A stretch of DNA of 12,150 bases from Actinomycetota bacterium. Lineage in GTDB: Bacteria; Actinomycetota; Actinomycetes; Mycobacteriales; Micromonosporaceae. How positions within the stretch are numbered: position 1 is the stretch's first letter; every line of letters starts with the position of its first letter. The notes under the pieces are model-generated. The model was not told the DNA's origin. It ran no database searches and saw nothing but the letters and a program-made list of their open reading frames with translations. Location of the stretch: positions 1 through 12,150 of the forward strand of contig VAXX01000231.1 of assembly GCA_005885115.1 (NCBI GenBank), read 5' to 3'. The position numbers and the translations under genes were made by a program. Of the stretch, positions 4,806 through 12,150 are shown piece after piece.

Positions 4806-7800
4806 TGGGCTGGAGCAGTTCCGACCTGCCCTGGCCGGAGTTCGAGCGGCGGCTGTCCGGCCGGCCACTGGTGGTCGACCCGACCACCATCGACTACGGC
4901 GACGGCAGTGACACGCCGGCCTGGATGCGCAGCCGGCCCCGGTACAAACCGCGGGGGACCACCCAGCGACCGTCCACAGTGGACTATGCCGAGTTGCACT
5001 GCCACACCAACTTCAGCTTCCTGGACGGCGCCAGCCAGCCGGAGGAGCTGGCCGAGGAGGCGTACCGGCTGGGCCTGACCGCGCTGGCCGTCACCGACCA
5101 CGACGGGTTCTACGGCGTGGTCCGGTTCGCCGAAGCCGCCCGGGAACTGACGCTGCCCACCGTCTTCGGCGCCGAGCTGTCCCTGGGGCTACCCGGACCG
5201 CAGAACGGGGAGCCCGATCCGGTCGGGCGGCACCTGCTGGTCCTGGCCCGCGACCCGACCGGGTACGCCGCGTTGTCCCGGGTCATCTCGCTGGCGCAGA
5301 TCGCCGGCAAGGAGAAGGGCAAGCCGGAGTACGACCTCGAACAGGTCGCCGCCGACCTGCGCGACCAGGTGCTCGTCCTGACCGGGTGCCGCAAGGGGCC
5401 GGTACCGGCGGCGCTGCTGGCCGGCGGGGAGGAGGCCGCCGCCGGGGAGCTGGACCGGCTGGTCGCCCTGTTCGGCGCCGACAGCGTGGCGGTCGAGCTG
5501 ACCCAGCACGGGTACCCCGAGGACGACGAGCGCAACGACGCGCTGGCCGTACTGGCCCGGCGGTTCCGGCTGCCGACGGTGGCCACCGGCAATGTGCACT
5601 ACGCCAAGCCGGGTGGGTACCGGCTGGCCACCGCGCTGGCCGCGATCCGGGCCCGGCGTTCGATGGACGAGCTGGCCGGCTGGCTACCCGCGGCCGGAGT
5701 CGCCCACCTGCGTAGCGGCGACGAGATGGCGGCCCGGTTCGCCCGGTACCCCGGCGCGGTCACCCGGGCCGCGGCGTACGGGGCGGCGCTGGCCTTCGAC
5801 CTCAAGCTCGTCGCGCCGGCCCTCCCGCCCGGCAAGGTGGCGCCCGGGCACACCGAGATGAGCTGGTTACGACACCTGACGTACGAGGGGGCGGTGCGCC
5901 GCTACGGCACCCGCGCCGACCGTCCCGACGCGTACCGGCAGCTCGACCACGAGCTGTCCGTGATCGAGAAGCTGGGCTTCCCCGGGTACTTCCTGATCGT
6001 GTACGACATCGTGAAGTTCTGTAAGGACAACAACATCTACTGCCAGGGCCGGGGTTCGGCGGCCAACTCGGCGGTCTGCTACGCGCTGGGCATCACCAAC
6101 GTCGACGCGGTCACCTGGGGCCTGCTGTTCGAGCGGTTCCTCGCGGCCGAGCGCGACGGGTACCCGGACATCGACCTGGACATCGAGTCCGACCGGCGGG
6201 AGGAGGCCATCCAGTACGTCTACGGCGAGTACGGCCGGCACTACGCGGCCCAGGTCGCCAACGTCATCTCGTACCGGCCCCGGTCGGCGGTACGCGACGT
6301 GGCGCGGGCGTTCGGCTACTCACCCGGGCAGCAGGACGCCTGGAGCAAGCAGATCGACCGTTGGGGAGACACCGCCGTCAACGAGGACATCCCCGACCAC
6401 GTCGTGCGGTACGCCAACCAGCTCCAGACCTTCCCGCGGCACCTGGGCATCCACTCCGGCGGCATGGTGCTCTGCGACCGGCCGGTGATCGAGGTCTGCC
6501 CGGTCGAGTGGGCGCGGATGGCGGACCGGACCGTCCTGCAGTGGGACAAGGACGACTGCGCCGACGCCGGTCTGGTCAAGTTCGACCTGCTGGGCCTGGG
6601 GATGCTGTCGGCCCTGCACTACGCCTTCGACATGATCAACTCCGAGCTGGACCTGTCCACCATGCCGCTGGACGACCAGGAGGTCTACGACATGCTCTGC
6701 CGGGCCGACTCGGTCGGCGTCTTCCAGGTCGAGTCCCGGGCACAGATGGCCACCCTGCCGCGCCTGAAGCCCCGGGAGTTCTACGACCTGGTGGTCGAGG
6801 TGGCGCTGATCCGGCCGGGCCCGATCCAGGGCGGCTCGGTGCATCCGTACATCCGGCGCAAGAACCGGCGGGAGAAGGTCAGCTATCCCCATCCGCTGAT
6901 GGAGAACGCGCTCAAAAAGACGCTGGGGGTACCGCTGTTCCAGGAGCAGCTCATGCAACTGGCCATCGACGTCGCCGGGTTCAACCCCAACGAGGCCGAC
7001 AAGCTGCGCCGCGCGATGGGCTCCAAGCGGTCGATGGAACGGATGGCGGAGCTGAAAACCCGGCTGTACCAGGGGATGGCCGAACGCGGGATCACCGGCG
7101 AGGTGGCCGACGGCATCTATCTCAAGCTGTCCTCCTTCGCCAACTTCGGGTTCCCGGAGAGCCACGCGATGAGCTTCGCGTACCTGGTCTTCGCGTCGGC
7201 CTGGCTCAAGCGGTACCACCCGGCGGCGTTCTGCGCCGCTCTGCTGGGCGCCCAGCCGATGGGCTTCTACTCGCCACAGACCCTGGTCGACGACGCGCGC
7301 CGGCACGGGGTCACCGTCCTGCGGCCGGACATCAACGCCAGTCACGCCAAGGCGACCCTGGTCCCGGGCACCCGGGAGAAGGCGGGGAAGGGCGAGCCGC
7401 CCGGCCAGTGGGGGAAGGGCGGTCCGGCGGTCCGGATGGGGCTTTCGAGCGTGCGTACCCTCGGCGAAGACGTCGCCAAGCGGATCGCGGAACACCGCCC
7501 GTACCACGACATGGTTGAGCCGACGCGTTCGCCTGTTTCGGGCTGACCCGGCGAGCGGCCCTCTGGTCGGCCGGTGCGGCCGCGCAGGAGCGGGACGGGC
7601 GGCTTCCGGGCACCGCCACCGGCATCACCGCACCGCCGCTGCCCGGCATGGACGCGGTCGACGAGCTGGTCGCCGACGTGTGGGCCACCGGCCTGTCGCC
7701 GGACACCCACCCGGCCGCGTTCGCCCGGGCCCACCTGGACAGCCTCGGCGCGGTGCCGATCGAGGCGCTGCACCGGGTGCCGGACCGGACGCGGGTCCTG

Positions 7801-8061
7801 GTCGGCGGGATCGTCACCCACCGGCAGCGGCCCGGCACCGCCGGCGGGGTCACCTTCATCAATCTGGAGGACGAGACCGGGATGCTCAACGTCACCTGCT
7901 CGGTCGGGCTGTGGCAGCGGTACCGCAGGGTCGCGCGGACGTCCAACGCGCTGCTGGTCCGCGGGGTGGTGGAGAGCGCCGAGGGGGTGGTCAACCTCAA
8001 CGCCGACCGGCTGGCGCCGCTGGCGGTACCGGTCCGGCCGACCTCCCGTGACTTCCGTTAG
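4805..8061 (+). pseudogene. dnaE2: Error-prone DNA polymerase DnaE2, disrupted by an internal frameshifting deletion
   Basis: Frame one gives 913 residues from the ATG at 4805 (TGATG overlap with imuB) to a stop at 7546. The PHP domain starts at about 63 (A-E-L-H-C-H-T, H65 and H67). The palm motif P-D-I-D-L-D has D455 and D457, and the third catalytic aspartate is D594 (K-F-D-L-L-G-L-G). Family resemblance ends at H-D-M (codon 903, 7511-7513). It resumes in another frame at 7519 with A-D-A-F-A-C-F-G-L-T-R-R and continues for 180 residues to the TAG at 8059-8061, including the OB fold (V-L-V-G-G-I-V-T-H-R-Q-R). Only 5 nt separate the halves where the family normally has about 19 residues (E-D-L...L-E-A-L-A-T), implying loss of about 52 nt. 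A 913-residue product would keep all catalytic residues but lose part of the helix-hairpin-helix and the whole OB fold. Restored length would be about 1,100. Confidence 0.9.
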
Positions 8062-8064
8062 GCT
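8059..8064 (+). promoter_or_regulatory. -10 element of a likely leaderless methyltransferase promoter
   Basis: TAGGCT fits TAnnnT and ends seven bases before the GTG at 8072. Its TAG is also the dnaE2 stop codon. No recognisable -35 box and no PafBC-type TTGTC lies at the required distance, so this promoter is probably constitutive. It also decides the start codon of the next gene in favour of 8072 over the GTG at 8048. Confidence 0.45.
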
Positions 8065-8071
8065 GCGACGG

Positions 8072-8746
8072 GTGGAGCGAACCCAGAGCCGGCCCGTGAC
8101 ACCCCGTACCGCCGTGGTGTGGGCCGCTCTCCGCCCGGAGATCGAGCACCGGGAGAGCCTGCTGGTCCTCGACGTCGGCGGCGGTACCGGCGGTTTCGCC
8201 GTCCCGCTGGCCGAGGCCGGGCACCGGGTGACCGTGGTCGATGCCAGCCCGGACGCGCTGGCCGCGCTGACCCGCCGGGCCGCCGACGCCGGGGTCGCCG
8301 ACCGGATCATCGCGGTCCAGGGCGACGGCGACCGGCTGGCCGAACTGGCCGCCCCCGCCAGCGCCGACCTGATCCTGTGCCACAGCCTGCTGGAGGTCGT
8401 CGACGACCCGGCCGAGGTCAACCGGGCCGCCGCCGTCCTGTCCCGGGCGATGAGCGGCCACCTGGACGTGGCCGCCGCCGCGCTGGCCGACCCGGACGGG
8501 CGGACCGGCCCGGCCGACAAGCTGCGGCGGCGTTTCGACGCCGACGGCGCCGCCGCGCTGCTGCGCTCCGCGGGGCTGACGGTCGAGGCCATCCATGGGG
8601 TACGGGTACTCGCCGACCTGCTGCCCGGAGCGGTGGCCGACGTCGATCCCGAGGCACTGGTCGCCTTCGAGCTGGCGGCCGCCGACCGGCCACCGTTCCG
8701 GGACATCGCCACCCAGTTGCACCTGTACGCCCGCAAGCCATGGTGA
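8072..8746 (+). CDS. Class I SAM-dependent methyltransferase
   Basis: A 224-residue Rossmann-fold methyltransferase. Motif I V-L-D-V-G-G-G-T-G-G lies at 32-41, the acidic ribose-binding residue of motif II is D57 (V-T-V-V-D-A-S-P), and the post-motif L-I-L-C-H-S-L-L-E-V-V-D-D-P matches motif IV. A single domain with no extra targeting part suggests a small-molecule or protein substrate that cannot be named. The GTG at 8072 is preferred because a TAnnnT element precedes it at leaderless spacing; the GTG at 8048 is an alternative that would overlap dnaE2. The end overlaps the start of the phosphodiesterase gene by 7 nt (4 nt if that gene starts at 8743), so the two are co-translated. Confidence 0.85.
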   Translation: MERTQSRPVTPRTAVVWAALRPEIEHRESLLVLDVGGGTGGFAVPLAEAGHRVTVVDASPDALAALTRRAADAGVADRIIAVQGDGDRLAELAAPASADLILCHSLLEVVDDPAEVNRAAAVLSRAMSGHLDVAAAALADPDGRTGPADKLRRRFDADGAAALLRSAGLTVEAIHGVRVLADLLPGAVADVDPEALVAFELAAADRPPFRDIATQLHLYARKPW

Positions 8747-9861
8747 GCCTGGCCGACCTGCTGCCCAGCGCGCTGTGCGCCCTCGGGGTACCCGGCTCGC
8801 CGGACCGGCTCGGGCTGCGTACCCAGCTCGACGGGGTACGCCGGATCGCCGTCCTGCTCGTCGACGGGCTCGGCTACCACCTGCTGCCGCTCGCCGCCCC
8901 GGTCGCGCCCACGATCGCCGACGTACTCGCCGGCCGGCTGGGTACCCTCACCGAGCTGACCAGCCCGTTCCCGTCCACGACGCCGACCAGCCTGGTGACC
9001 CTGGGCACCGGGGTGCTGCCCGGCGCGCACGGGATCCTCGGCTTCTTCCTGCGGGTACCAGGGACCGACCGGGTGCTCAACCACGTCGAGTGGACCGACG
9101 ATCCGGACCCGGCGCGCTGGCAGCCCGTACCCACCCAGTTCACCCGGGCCGCGGCTGCCGGAGTGACCGTGACGGTGTCCTCCCGGCCGGAGTACGCCGG
9201 GTCGGGGCTGACCAACGCCGCGTACCGCGGGGCGGCGTACCGGCGGGCCGCCGACATCGGCGAACTGGCCGCGCAGATGCTCACCGGGCTGGCCGACCGG
9301 CCCTCGCTCAGCTACGGGTACCACCCGGCGCTGGACAGCACCGGACACGTCTACGGCGTCGACTCCGAGCAGTGGCGGGTCGCCGCGGTCGAGGTGGACG
9401 CCCTGCTCAGCCGGCTGGTGACCGGGCTGCCGCCGGACGCCGCCCTGCTGGTGACCGCCGACCACGGGCAGCTCGACATCCCGGCCGACCACCGGTACGA
9501 CGTGGACGCCGATCCGCGCCTGTCCGCCGGGGTACGGGTGGTGGCCGGCGAGCCCCGGGTCCGGTACCTGCACACCCGGCCCGGTGCCGCGTCCGATGTG
9601 CTGGACGCGTGGCGGGCGGTCCTCGGCGACCACGCGCGGGTGCTCAGCCGGGACGAGGCGATCGACACCGGCTGGTACGGGCCGGTGCCGCCCGAGCACG
9701 CCGTCCGGCTCGGCGACGTGATCGCGGTCTGCCGGGACCGGTACGCGATCATGGCGACCGCGCACGAGAAGGACTCGATCGCCAGGCTGGTCGCGTTCCA
9801 CGGTGCCGACACGCCCGTCGAGACGGCCGTCCCGCTCATTGTTGTCAGAGGCGGGCGCTAG
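8740..9861 (+). CDS. AlkP-superfamily phosphodiesterase / nucleotide pyrophosphatase-like protein
   Basis: A 373-residue protein with the metal ligands of the type I phosphodiesterase/nucleotide pyrophosphatase family in the right order: D42 (V-D-G-L-G-Y), the nucleophile threonine at 80/81 (P-S-T-T-P-T-S-L), D199 and H203 (A-L-D-S-T-G-H-V-Y), D241-H242 (T-A-D-H-G-Q-L-D), and a final histidine probably H354 (F-H-G-A-D-T-P-V-E) or H342. It should hydrolyse phosphodiester or phosphomonoester bonds using two metal ions. No signal peptide is seen, so it is probably cytoplasmic. The start may be ATG 8740 or GTG 8743; the latter gives the common GTGA overlap with the methyltransferase stop. Its TAG doubles as the first bases of the dinB -10 element. 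Confidence 0.85.
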   Translation: MVSLADLLPSALCALGVPGSPDRLGLRTQLDGVRRIAVLLVDGLGYHLLPLAAPVAPTIADVLAGRLGTLTELTSPFPSTTPTSLVTLGTGVLPGAHGILGFFLRVPGTDRVLNHVEWTDDPDPARWQPVPTQFTRAAAAGVTVTVSSRPEYAGSGLTNAAYRGAAYRRAADIGELAAQMLTGLADRPSLSYGYHPALDSTGHVYGVDSEQWRVAAVEVDALLSRLVTGLPPDAALLVTADHGQLDIPADHRYDVDADPRLSAGVRVVAGEPRVRYLHTRPGAASDVLDAWRAVLGDHARVLSRDEAIDTGWYGPVPPEHAVRLGDVIAVCRDRYAIMATAHEKDSIARLVAFHGADTPVETAVPLIVVRGGR

Positions 9862-9864
9862 CCT
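9842..9864 (+). promoter_or_regulatory. PafBC-like (RecA-NDp-type) DNA-damage promoter of dinB
   Basis: TTGTCAGAG (9842-9850), exactly 8 nt, then TAGCCT (9859-9864). Against the consensus TTGTCRGTG-N8-TAnnnT only one specified base differs (GAG for GTG). The -10 element ends six bases before the GTG start of dinB at 9871, so the mRNA would be leaderless. The promoter lies inside the last codons of the phosphodiesterase gene. No LexA box is present here, so induction, if real, would be LexA-independent. Confidence 0.68.
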
Positions 9865-9870
9865 CGCCGG

Positions 9871-11095
9871 GTGGGGCGCAGCCAGCAGGTACCACGCGGT
9901 CCGGCCGACGGCTTCGGCTCCGACGCCGACGATACCGGCTGCGCCGTCCTGCACGTCGACATGGACGCCTTCTACTGCTCGGTGGAGGTCCGGCGCCGGC
10001 CCGAACTGCGCGGCCGGCCGGTGATCGTCGGGGGTGCCGGTCCGCGCGGCGTGGTCAGCTCGGCGTCGTACGAGGCCCGGACGTTCGGCGTACGCAGTGC
10101 CATGCCCGGCGCCCGGGCCCGGCGGCTGTGCCCCGAGGCGATCTTCCTGCCGCCCGACTTCACCGAGTACTCGGCGGCGTCCCGGGCCGTCATGCGGATC
10201 TTCCGCGAGGTGACCCCGCTGGTCGAGCCGCTGTCGATGGACGAGGCGTTCCTCGACGTCAGCGGCGCGCAGCGGCTGCTCGGGCGGCCGGCCGGGATCG
10301 CCGAGCTGATCCGGCGCCGGGTCCGCGAGGAACAGGCGCTGCCGTGCTCGGTGGGAGTGGCGCCGAGCAAGTTCGTCGCCAAGCTCGCCTCCACCCGGGC
10401 CAAGCCGGACGGGCTGGTCGTGGTCCCCACCGACCGGGTCCTGGACTACCTGCATCCGCGCGCCGGTGGGCATGATCCGCTCGGCGCTCGGCGAGGCGGC
10501 CGCCGCCCACCTGCACGAGCTGGCCTGGGGGCGCGACCCCCGGGCCGTGGTACCCGAGCACGTGGAGAAGTCGATCGGCGCGGAGACGACCTTCGACATC
10601 GACGTGGACGACCTGGCGGTGATCCGGCGTACCCTGCTGGCGCTGGCCGGCAAGGCCGCCGCGCGGCTACGCCAGGCGGGGCAGGTGGGCCGGACGATCT
10701 CGATCAAGGTACGCCTGGCCGACTTCCGTACGCTCAACCGCTCCCGGACCCTCGGCGGCCCCACCGACGTCACCAGGGAGATCTTCGAAACCGCCTGGGC
10801 GCTCTACGAGGCACTGCGCCCGGGGGACCGGATCCGCCTGGTCGGGGTACGCATCGAAGGGCTGCTCGAGGCCGGTCGGGCACCCCGCCAACTGGCCCTG
10901 GGCGCCCGGGAGCGGGGCTGGTCAGAGGCGGAACGGGCGGCCGACGCGGCGGTGGCCCGGTTCGGCGCCGCCGCGGTCCGCCCGGCCAGCCTTCTTGGAC
11001 CGGCCGGTCAGCTACCCGGCGCCGAGTGGTCCGGGGCGCCGGGGCCGTGGGAGGGAACCCGTCCGGAGGCAACCGGGGAAAAACCCGACACCTGA
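9871..11095 (+). pseudogene. dinB: DNA polymerase IV (DinB), disrupted by an internal frameshifting deletion
   Basis: The N-terminal part, from GTG 9871, is a typical Y-family palm and fingers. It has H-V-D-M-D-A-F-Y with D30 and D32 and steric-gate Y35, S-M-D-E with D124 and E125, then [13 protein letters not shown]. Resemblance stops at L-D-Y-L-H-P (codon 196, 10456-10458). Four bases later another frame resumes with [11 protein letters not shown] (10463) and runs through the little finger (S-I-G-A-E-T-T-F) and a possible clamp motif Q-L-A-L-G (10889-10903) to the TGA at 11093-11095. The family normally has about 31 residues here, containing the W-G-V-G helix-hairpin-helix, so about 89 nt appear lost. 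Frame one stays open out of phase to 11133 and would yield a polymerase with a nonsense C-terminus. Both halves look otherwise undecayed, so the lesion is recent or an assembly error. Confidence 0.9.
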
Positions 11096-11120
11096 CCTCC
11101 GACCGGCTTTCCGACCCGCG

Positions 11121-11144
11121 TACCCGCTCGTAGACTTGCGGGTA
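11121..11144 (+). promoter_or_regulatory. DUF3040 gene promoter framed by an inverted repeat
   Basis: TAGACT at 11131-11136 is a good TAnnnT -10 element; the best -35 candidate, TTTCCG at 11108-11113, is weak. The -10 lies in the centre of a perfect 7-bp inverted repeat, TACCCGC (11121-11127) and GCGGGTA (11138-11144), spaced 10 nt. This is a plausible operator geometry, with an unknown regulator. Confidence 0.45.
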
Positions 11145-11169
11145 AGCAGCCACCTGGCTGTCACGGTCC

Positions 11170-11189
11170 GTCGACCCGCGCGGGTCGAC
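11170..11189. repeat. Perfect 20-bp palindrome in the DUF3040 leader
   Basis: The arms GTCGACCCGC and GCGGGTCGAC meet with no spacer. It lies downstream of the predicted start point and 11 bases before the strong ribosome site GGAGGAG (11201-11207). As RNA it would form a tight hairpin beside the ribosome site; as DNA it could bind a dimeric regulator. Confidence 0.9.
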
Positions 11190-11211
11190 ATCTTGACCGG
11201 GGAGGAGTGCC

Positions 11212-11592
11212 GTGCCGCTCTCGGAACACGAGCAGCGGCTGTTCGAGCAGATCGAGCGGTCGCTTGCCGAGGACCCCAAGTTCGCCTCGGCCGTGCGCGC
11301 GTCCGACCCGCGCTTCCACGCCCGGCGCCGACTGCTGGTCGCCGCCGTACTCGTCGTCGCTGGTCTGGGGCTTGTTGTCTATGGGGCGGTGAGCTCGAAC
11401 GTGCTCACCGGCGTGGCGGGGTTCGTGGTCATGCTCGGCGCCGCCGGGTTCGCCCTCACCTCACTACGCCGGGCGCACGGCGGTGAGCTGCGCTCGGTCG
11501 GCGGGACCGCCCGCCGGAGCACCCGTCGCCGCAACTCGCTGATCGACCGGCTGGAGGAACGCTGGCGGCAACGCCCCGAAGACGGGCGTTGA
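11212..11592 (+). CDS. DUF3040 membrane protein
   Basis: A 126-residue protein starting at GTG with GGAGGAG four bases upstream. The opening P-L-S-E-H-E-Q-R-L-F-E-Q-I-E-R-S-L-A is the hallmark of the actinobacterial DUF3040 family, followed by D-P-K-F-A. Two transmembrane helices follow (about 41-58 and 64-83), then a basic C-terminal tail with R-R-S-T-R-R-R and W-R-Q-R. The function is unknown. Members are often found near dinB and the cell-division gene cluster, as appears to be the case here. It has its own promoter about 70-80 nt upstream and a likely terminator at its end. Confidence 0.9.
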   Translation: MPLSEHEQRLFEQIERSLAEDPKFASAVRASDPRFHARRRLLVAAVLVVAGLGLVVYGAVSSNVLTGVAGFVVMLGAAGFALTSLRRAHGGELRSVGGTARRSTRRRNSLIDRLEERWRQRPEDGR

Positions 11593-11605
11593 GCACCCGC
11601 TTTTT
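11583..11605 (+). terminator. Weak intrinsic terminator after the DUF3040 gene
   Basis: CGGG (11583-11586) and CCCG (11596-11599) can pair across a 9-nt loop that contains the stop codon, followed after one base by TTTTT (11601-11605). The stem is short but the T-run is one of the few in the window. Confidence 0.4.
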
Positions 11606-11617
11606 GACCAGGTAGAA

Positions 11618-11649
11618 CTCGTGGGGCGGCCGCTCGGCCGGCCCACGAG
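11618..11649. terminator. Strong hairpin between convergent genes, possible bidirectional terminator
   Basis: CTCGTGGG (11618-11625) and CCCACGAG (11642-11649) form an 8-bp stem. Inner CGGCC/GGCCG arms close on a GCTC loop, with one G-G mismatch between the two stems. It lies in the 73-nt gap between two convergent genes. There is no T-run on either side, so termination would rely on stem strength or Rho. Confidence 0.5.
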
Positions 11650-11665
11650 CCTTATCGGGAACGCC

Positions 11666-12150
11666 TCAGCGGGACGGCCGGCCGGGCAGCAGGCGCCGGG
11701 GACTGAGCAGGCGTACCACGGTGTCCCAGGTCCGCCCGAAGCTGCCGATCAGCTCGGCGCCGCCGGTCACCAGCTGGTAGCGCCACCGCTGGAGTACCGA
11801 CGGTGGCAGCAGGGCCGCCCGCAGCCGGGTACGCCGGGACGCGCGGGCCGCCACCGCCGCCCGTACCACCCGCAACGGGCCGTCCAGGCTCCCCGCGTCC
11901 AGCGGCGTACGGGCATATCGCGCCCGCTCCTCGACCCGTGCCAGCAACGCCAGCGCCTGGACCGGCTCCCCGCCCAGGTACAGCGACCGGGTGATCCGTC
12001 CGACCGTCTCGCGCGGGGTCTGCGCCTCGTCCAGCGGGATCCCGAAGTCGATCAGCGTGTCCAGGAACTCGTCCCAGGCCGCGTGCGCCTCCCGGATCAC
12101 CAGCGCGGAGCTCGCCACGATCCGCATCTCGCCCGGCGGCCCGGTATCCC
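11666..12150 (-). CDS. C-terminal end of a probable TgpA-type transglutaminase membrane protein
   Basis: The reading frame is open to the window edge, so the start lies beyond it; 160 residues are visible. The segment H-A-A-W-D-E-F-L-D-T-L-I-D-F-G-I-P-L followed by E-T-P-R-E-T-V-G-R-I resembles the C-terminal DUF4129 part of TgpA-like transglutaminases, where a helix near the end carries W-D-E-x-L-D. A basic region (R-A-S-R-R-T-R-L-R) and an R-S-rich tail follow. The catalytic transglutaminase core is outside the window, so the name rests on this tail and on the usual DUF3040/cell-division neighbourhood. An ATG at 12127 is internal to the frame and is unlikely to be the true start. Confidence 0.62.
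   Translation of the reverse strand, partial: DTGPPGEMRIVASSALVIREAHAAWDEFLDTLIDFGIPLDEAQTPRETVGRITRSLYLGGEPVQALALLARVEERARYARTPLDAGSLDGPLRVVRAAVAARASRRTRLRAALLPPSVLQRWRYQLVTGGAELIGSFGRTWDTVVRLLSPRRLLPGRPSR

Noticed and set aside
3266..5101. Minus-strand open frame of about 610 codons opposite imuB
   Set aside because: Composition is S/R/P/T-rich with no domain; the plus strand encodes a clear ImuB with overlapping start and stop signals.
7648..8061. OB-fold protein as an independent gene from ATG 7648
   Set aside because: The sequence continues DnaE2 similarity upstream to 7519 in the same frame and has no ribosome site at 7648; it is the downstream half of dnaE2.
8048..8071. GTG at 8048 as the methyltransferase start
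   Set aside because: It would overlap the end of dnaE2 and has no ribosome site, while GTG 8072 sits at leaderless distance from a -10 element. Not fully excluded.
7342..10773. Very long minus-strand open frame (over 1,100 codons)
   Set aside because: It lies opposite dnaE2, the methyltransferase, the phosphodiesterase and dinB, and reads as low-complexity R/P/G/A-rich sequence without domains. It is a GC-bias shadow.
10466..11095. The C-terminal part of dinB as a separate small gene starting at GTG 10466
   Set aside because: It begins in the middle of the Pol IV thumb and has no ribosome site; it is best explained as the downstream half of a broken dinB.

Overview
The window is very GC-rich, uses GTG starts freely and carries actinobacterial signals: an exact TCGAAC-N4-GTTCGA SOS box, TAnnnT -10 elements a few bases before start codons, and a DUF3040 gene beside dinB. 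Gene content and protein style suggest the Micromonosporaceae (Micromonospora-like). This is inferred from sequence alone; no search was run.

Layout. Positions 1-306 (minus) hold the start of a VapC toxin and its complete VapB antitoxin. Positions 520-1625 (minus) hold a GNAT acetyltransferase and a YbaK-type aminoacyl-tRNA deacylase. Positions 1626-2016 contain no gene. They carry the divergent ybaK promoter and a DNA-damage control region: a PafBC-like promoter, a perfect LexA box, and a leader of about 290 nt packed with hairpins. Positions 2017-8061 (plus) are an SOS mutasome operon: a SAV_6107-type HEPN protein, an ImuA-like RecA-fold protein, ImuB and DnaE2. Positions 8072-11095 (plus) hold a SAM methyltransferase, an AlkP-superfamily phosphodiesterase and dinB (Pol IV). 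Positions 11212-11592 (plus) encode a DUF3040 membrane protein. Positions 11666-12150 (minus) are the C-terminal end of a convergent gene, probably a TgpA-type transglutaminase.

How the genes work together. ImuA, ImuB and DnaE2 form the actinobacterial error-prone translesion machinery: DnaE2 polymerises, catalytically dead ImuB bridges to the beta clamp, and ImuA is the accessory factor. Pol IV is a second translesion polymerase. Both polymerase loci have DNA-damage promoter signatures: LexA plus PafBC-like upstream of the mutasome operon, and PafBC-like directly before dinB.

Main anomaly. The two catalytic polymerase genes, dnaE2 and dinB, are both broken. Each has an apparent internal deletion (about 52 nt and about 89 nt, inferred from the family pattern) that shifts the frame and removes a helix-hairpin-helix segment. 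imuA, imuB and the other complete genes read intact. Either this strain has lost error-prone polymerisation twice, or the assembly dropped two hard GC-rich segments.

The second notable element is the chain of hairpins between the LexA box and the first mutasome gene. Their wobble pairs work only in the plus-strand RNA, which suggests a structured regulatory leader.
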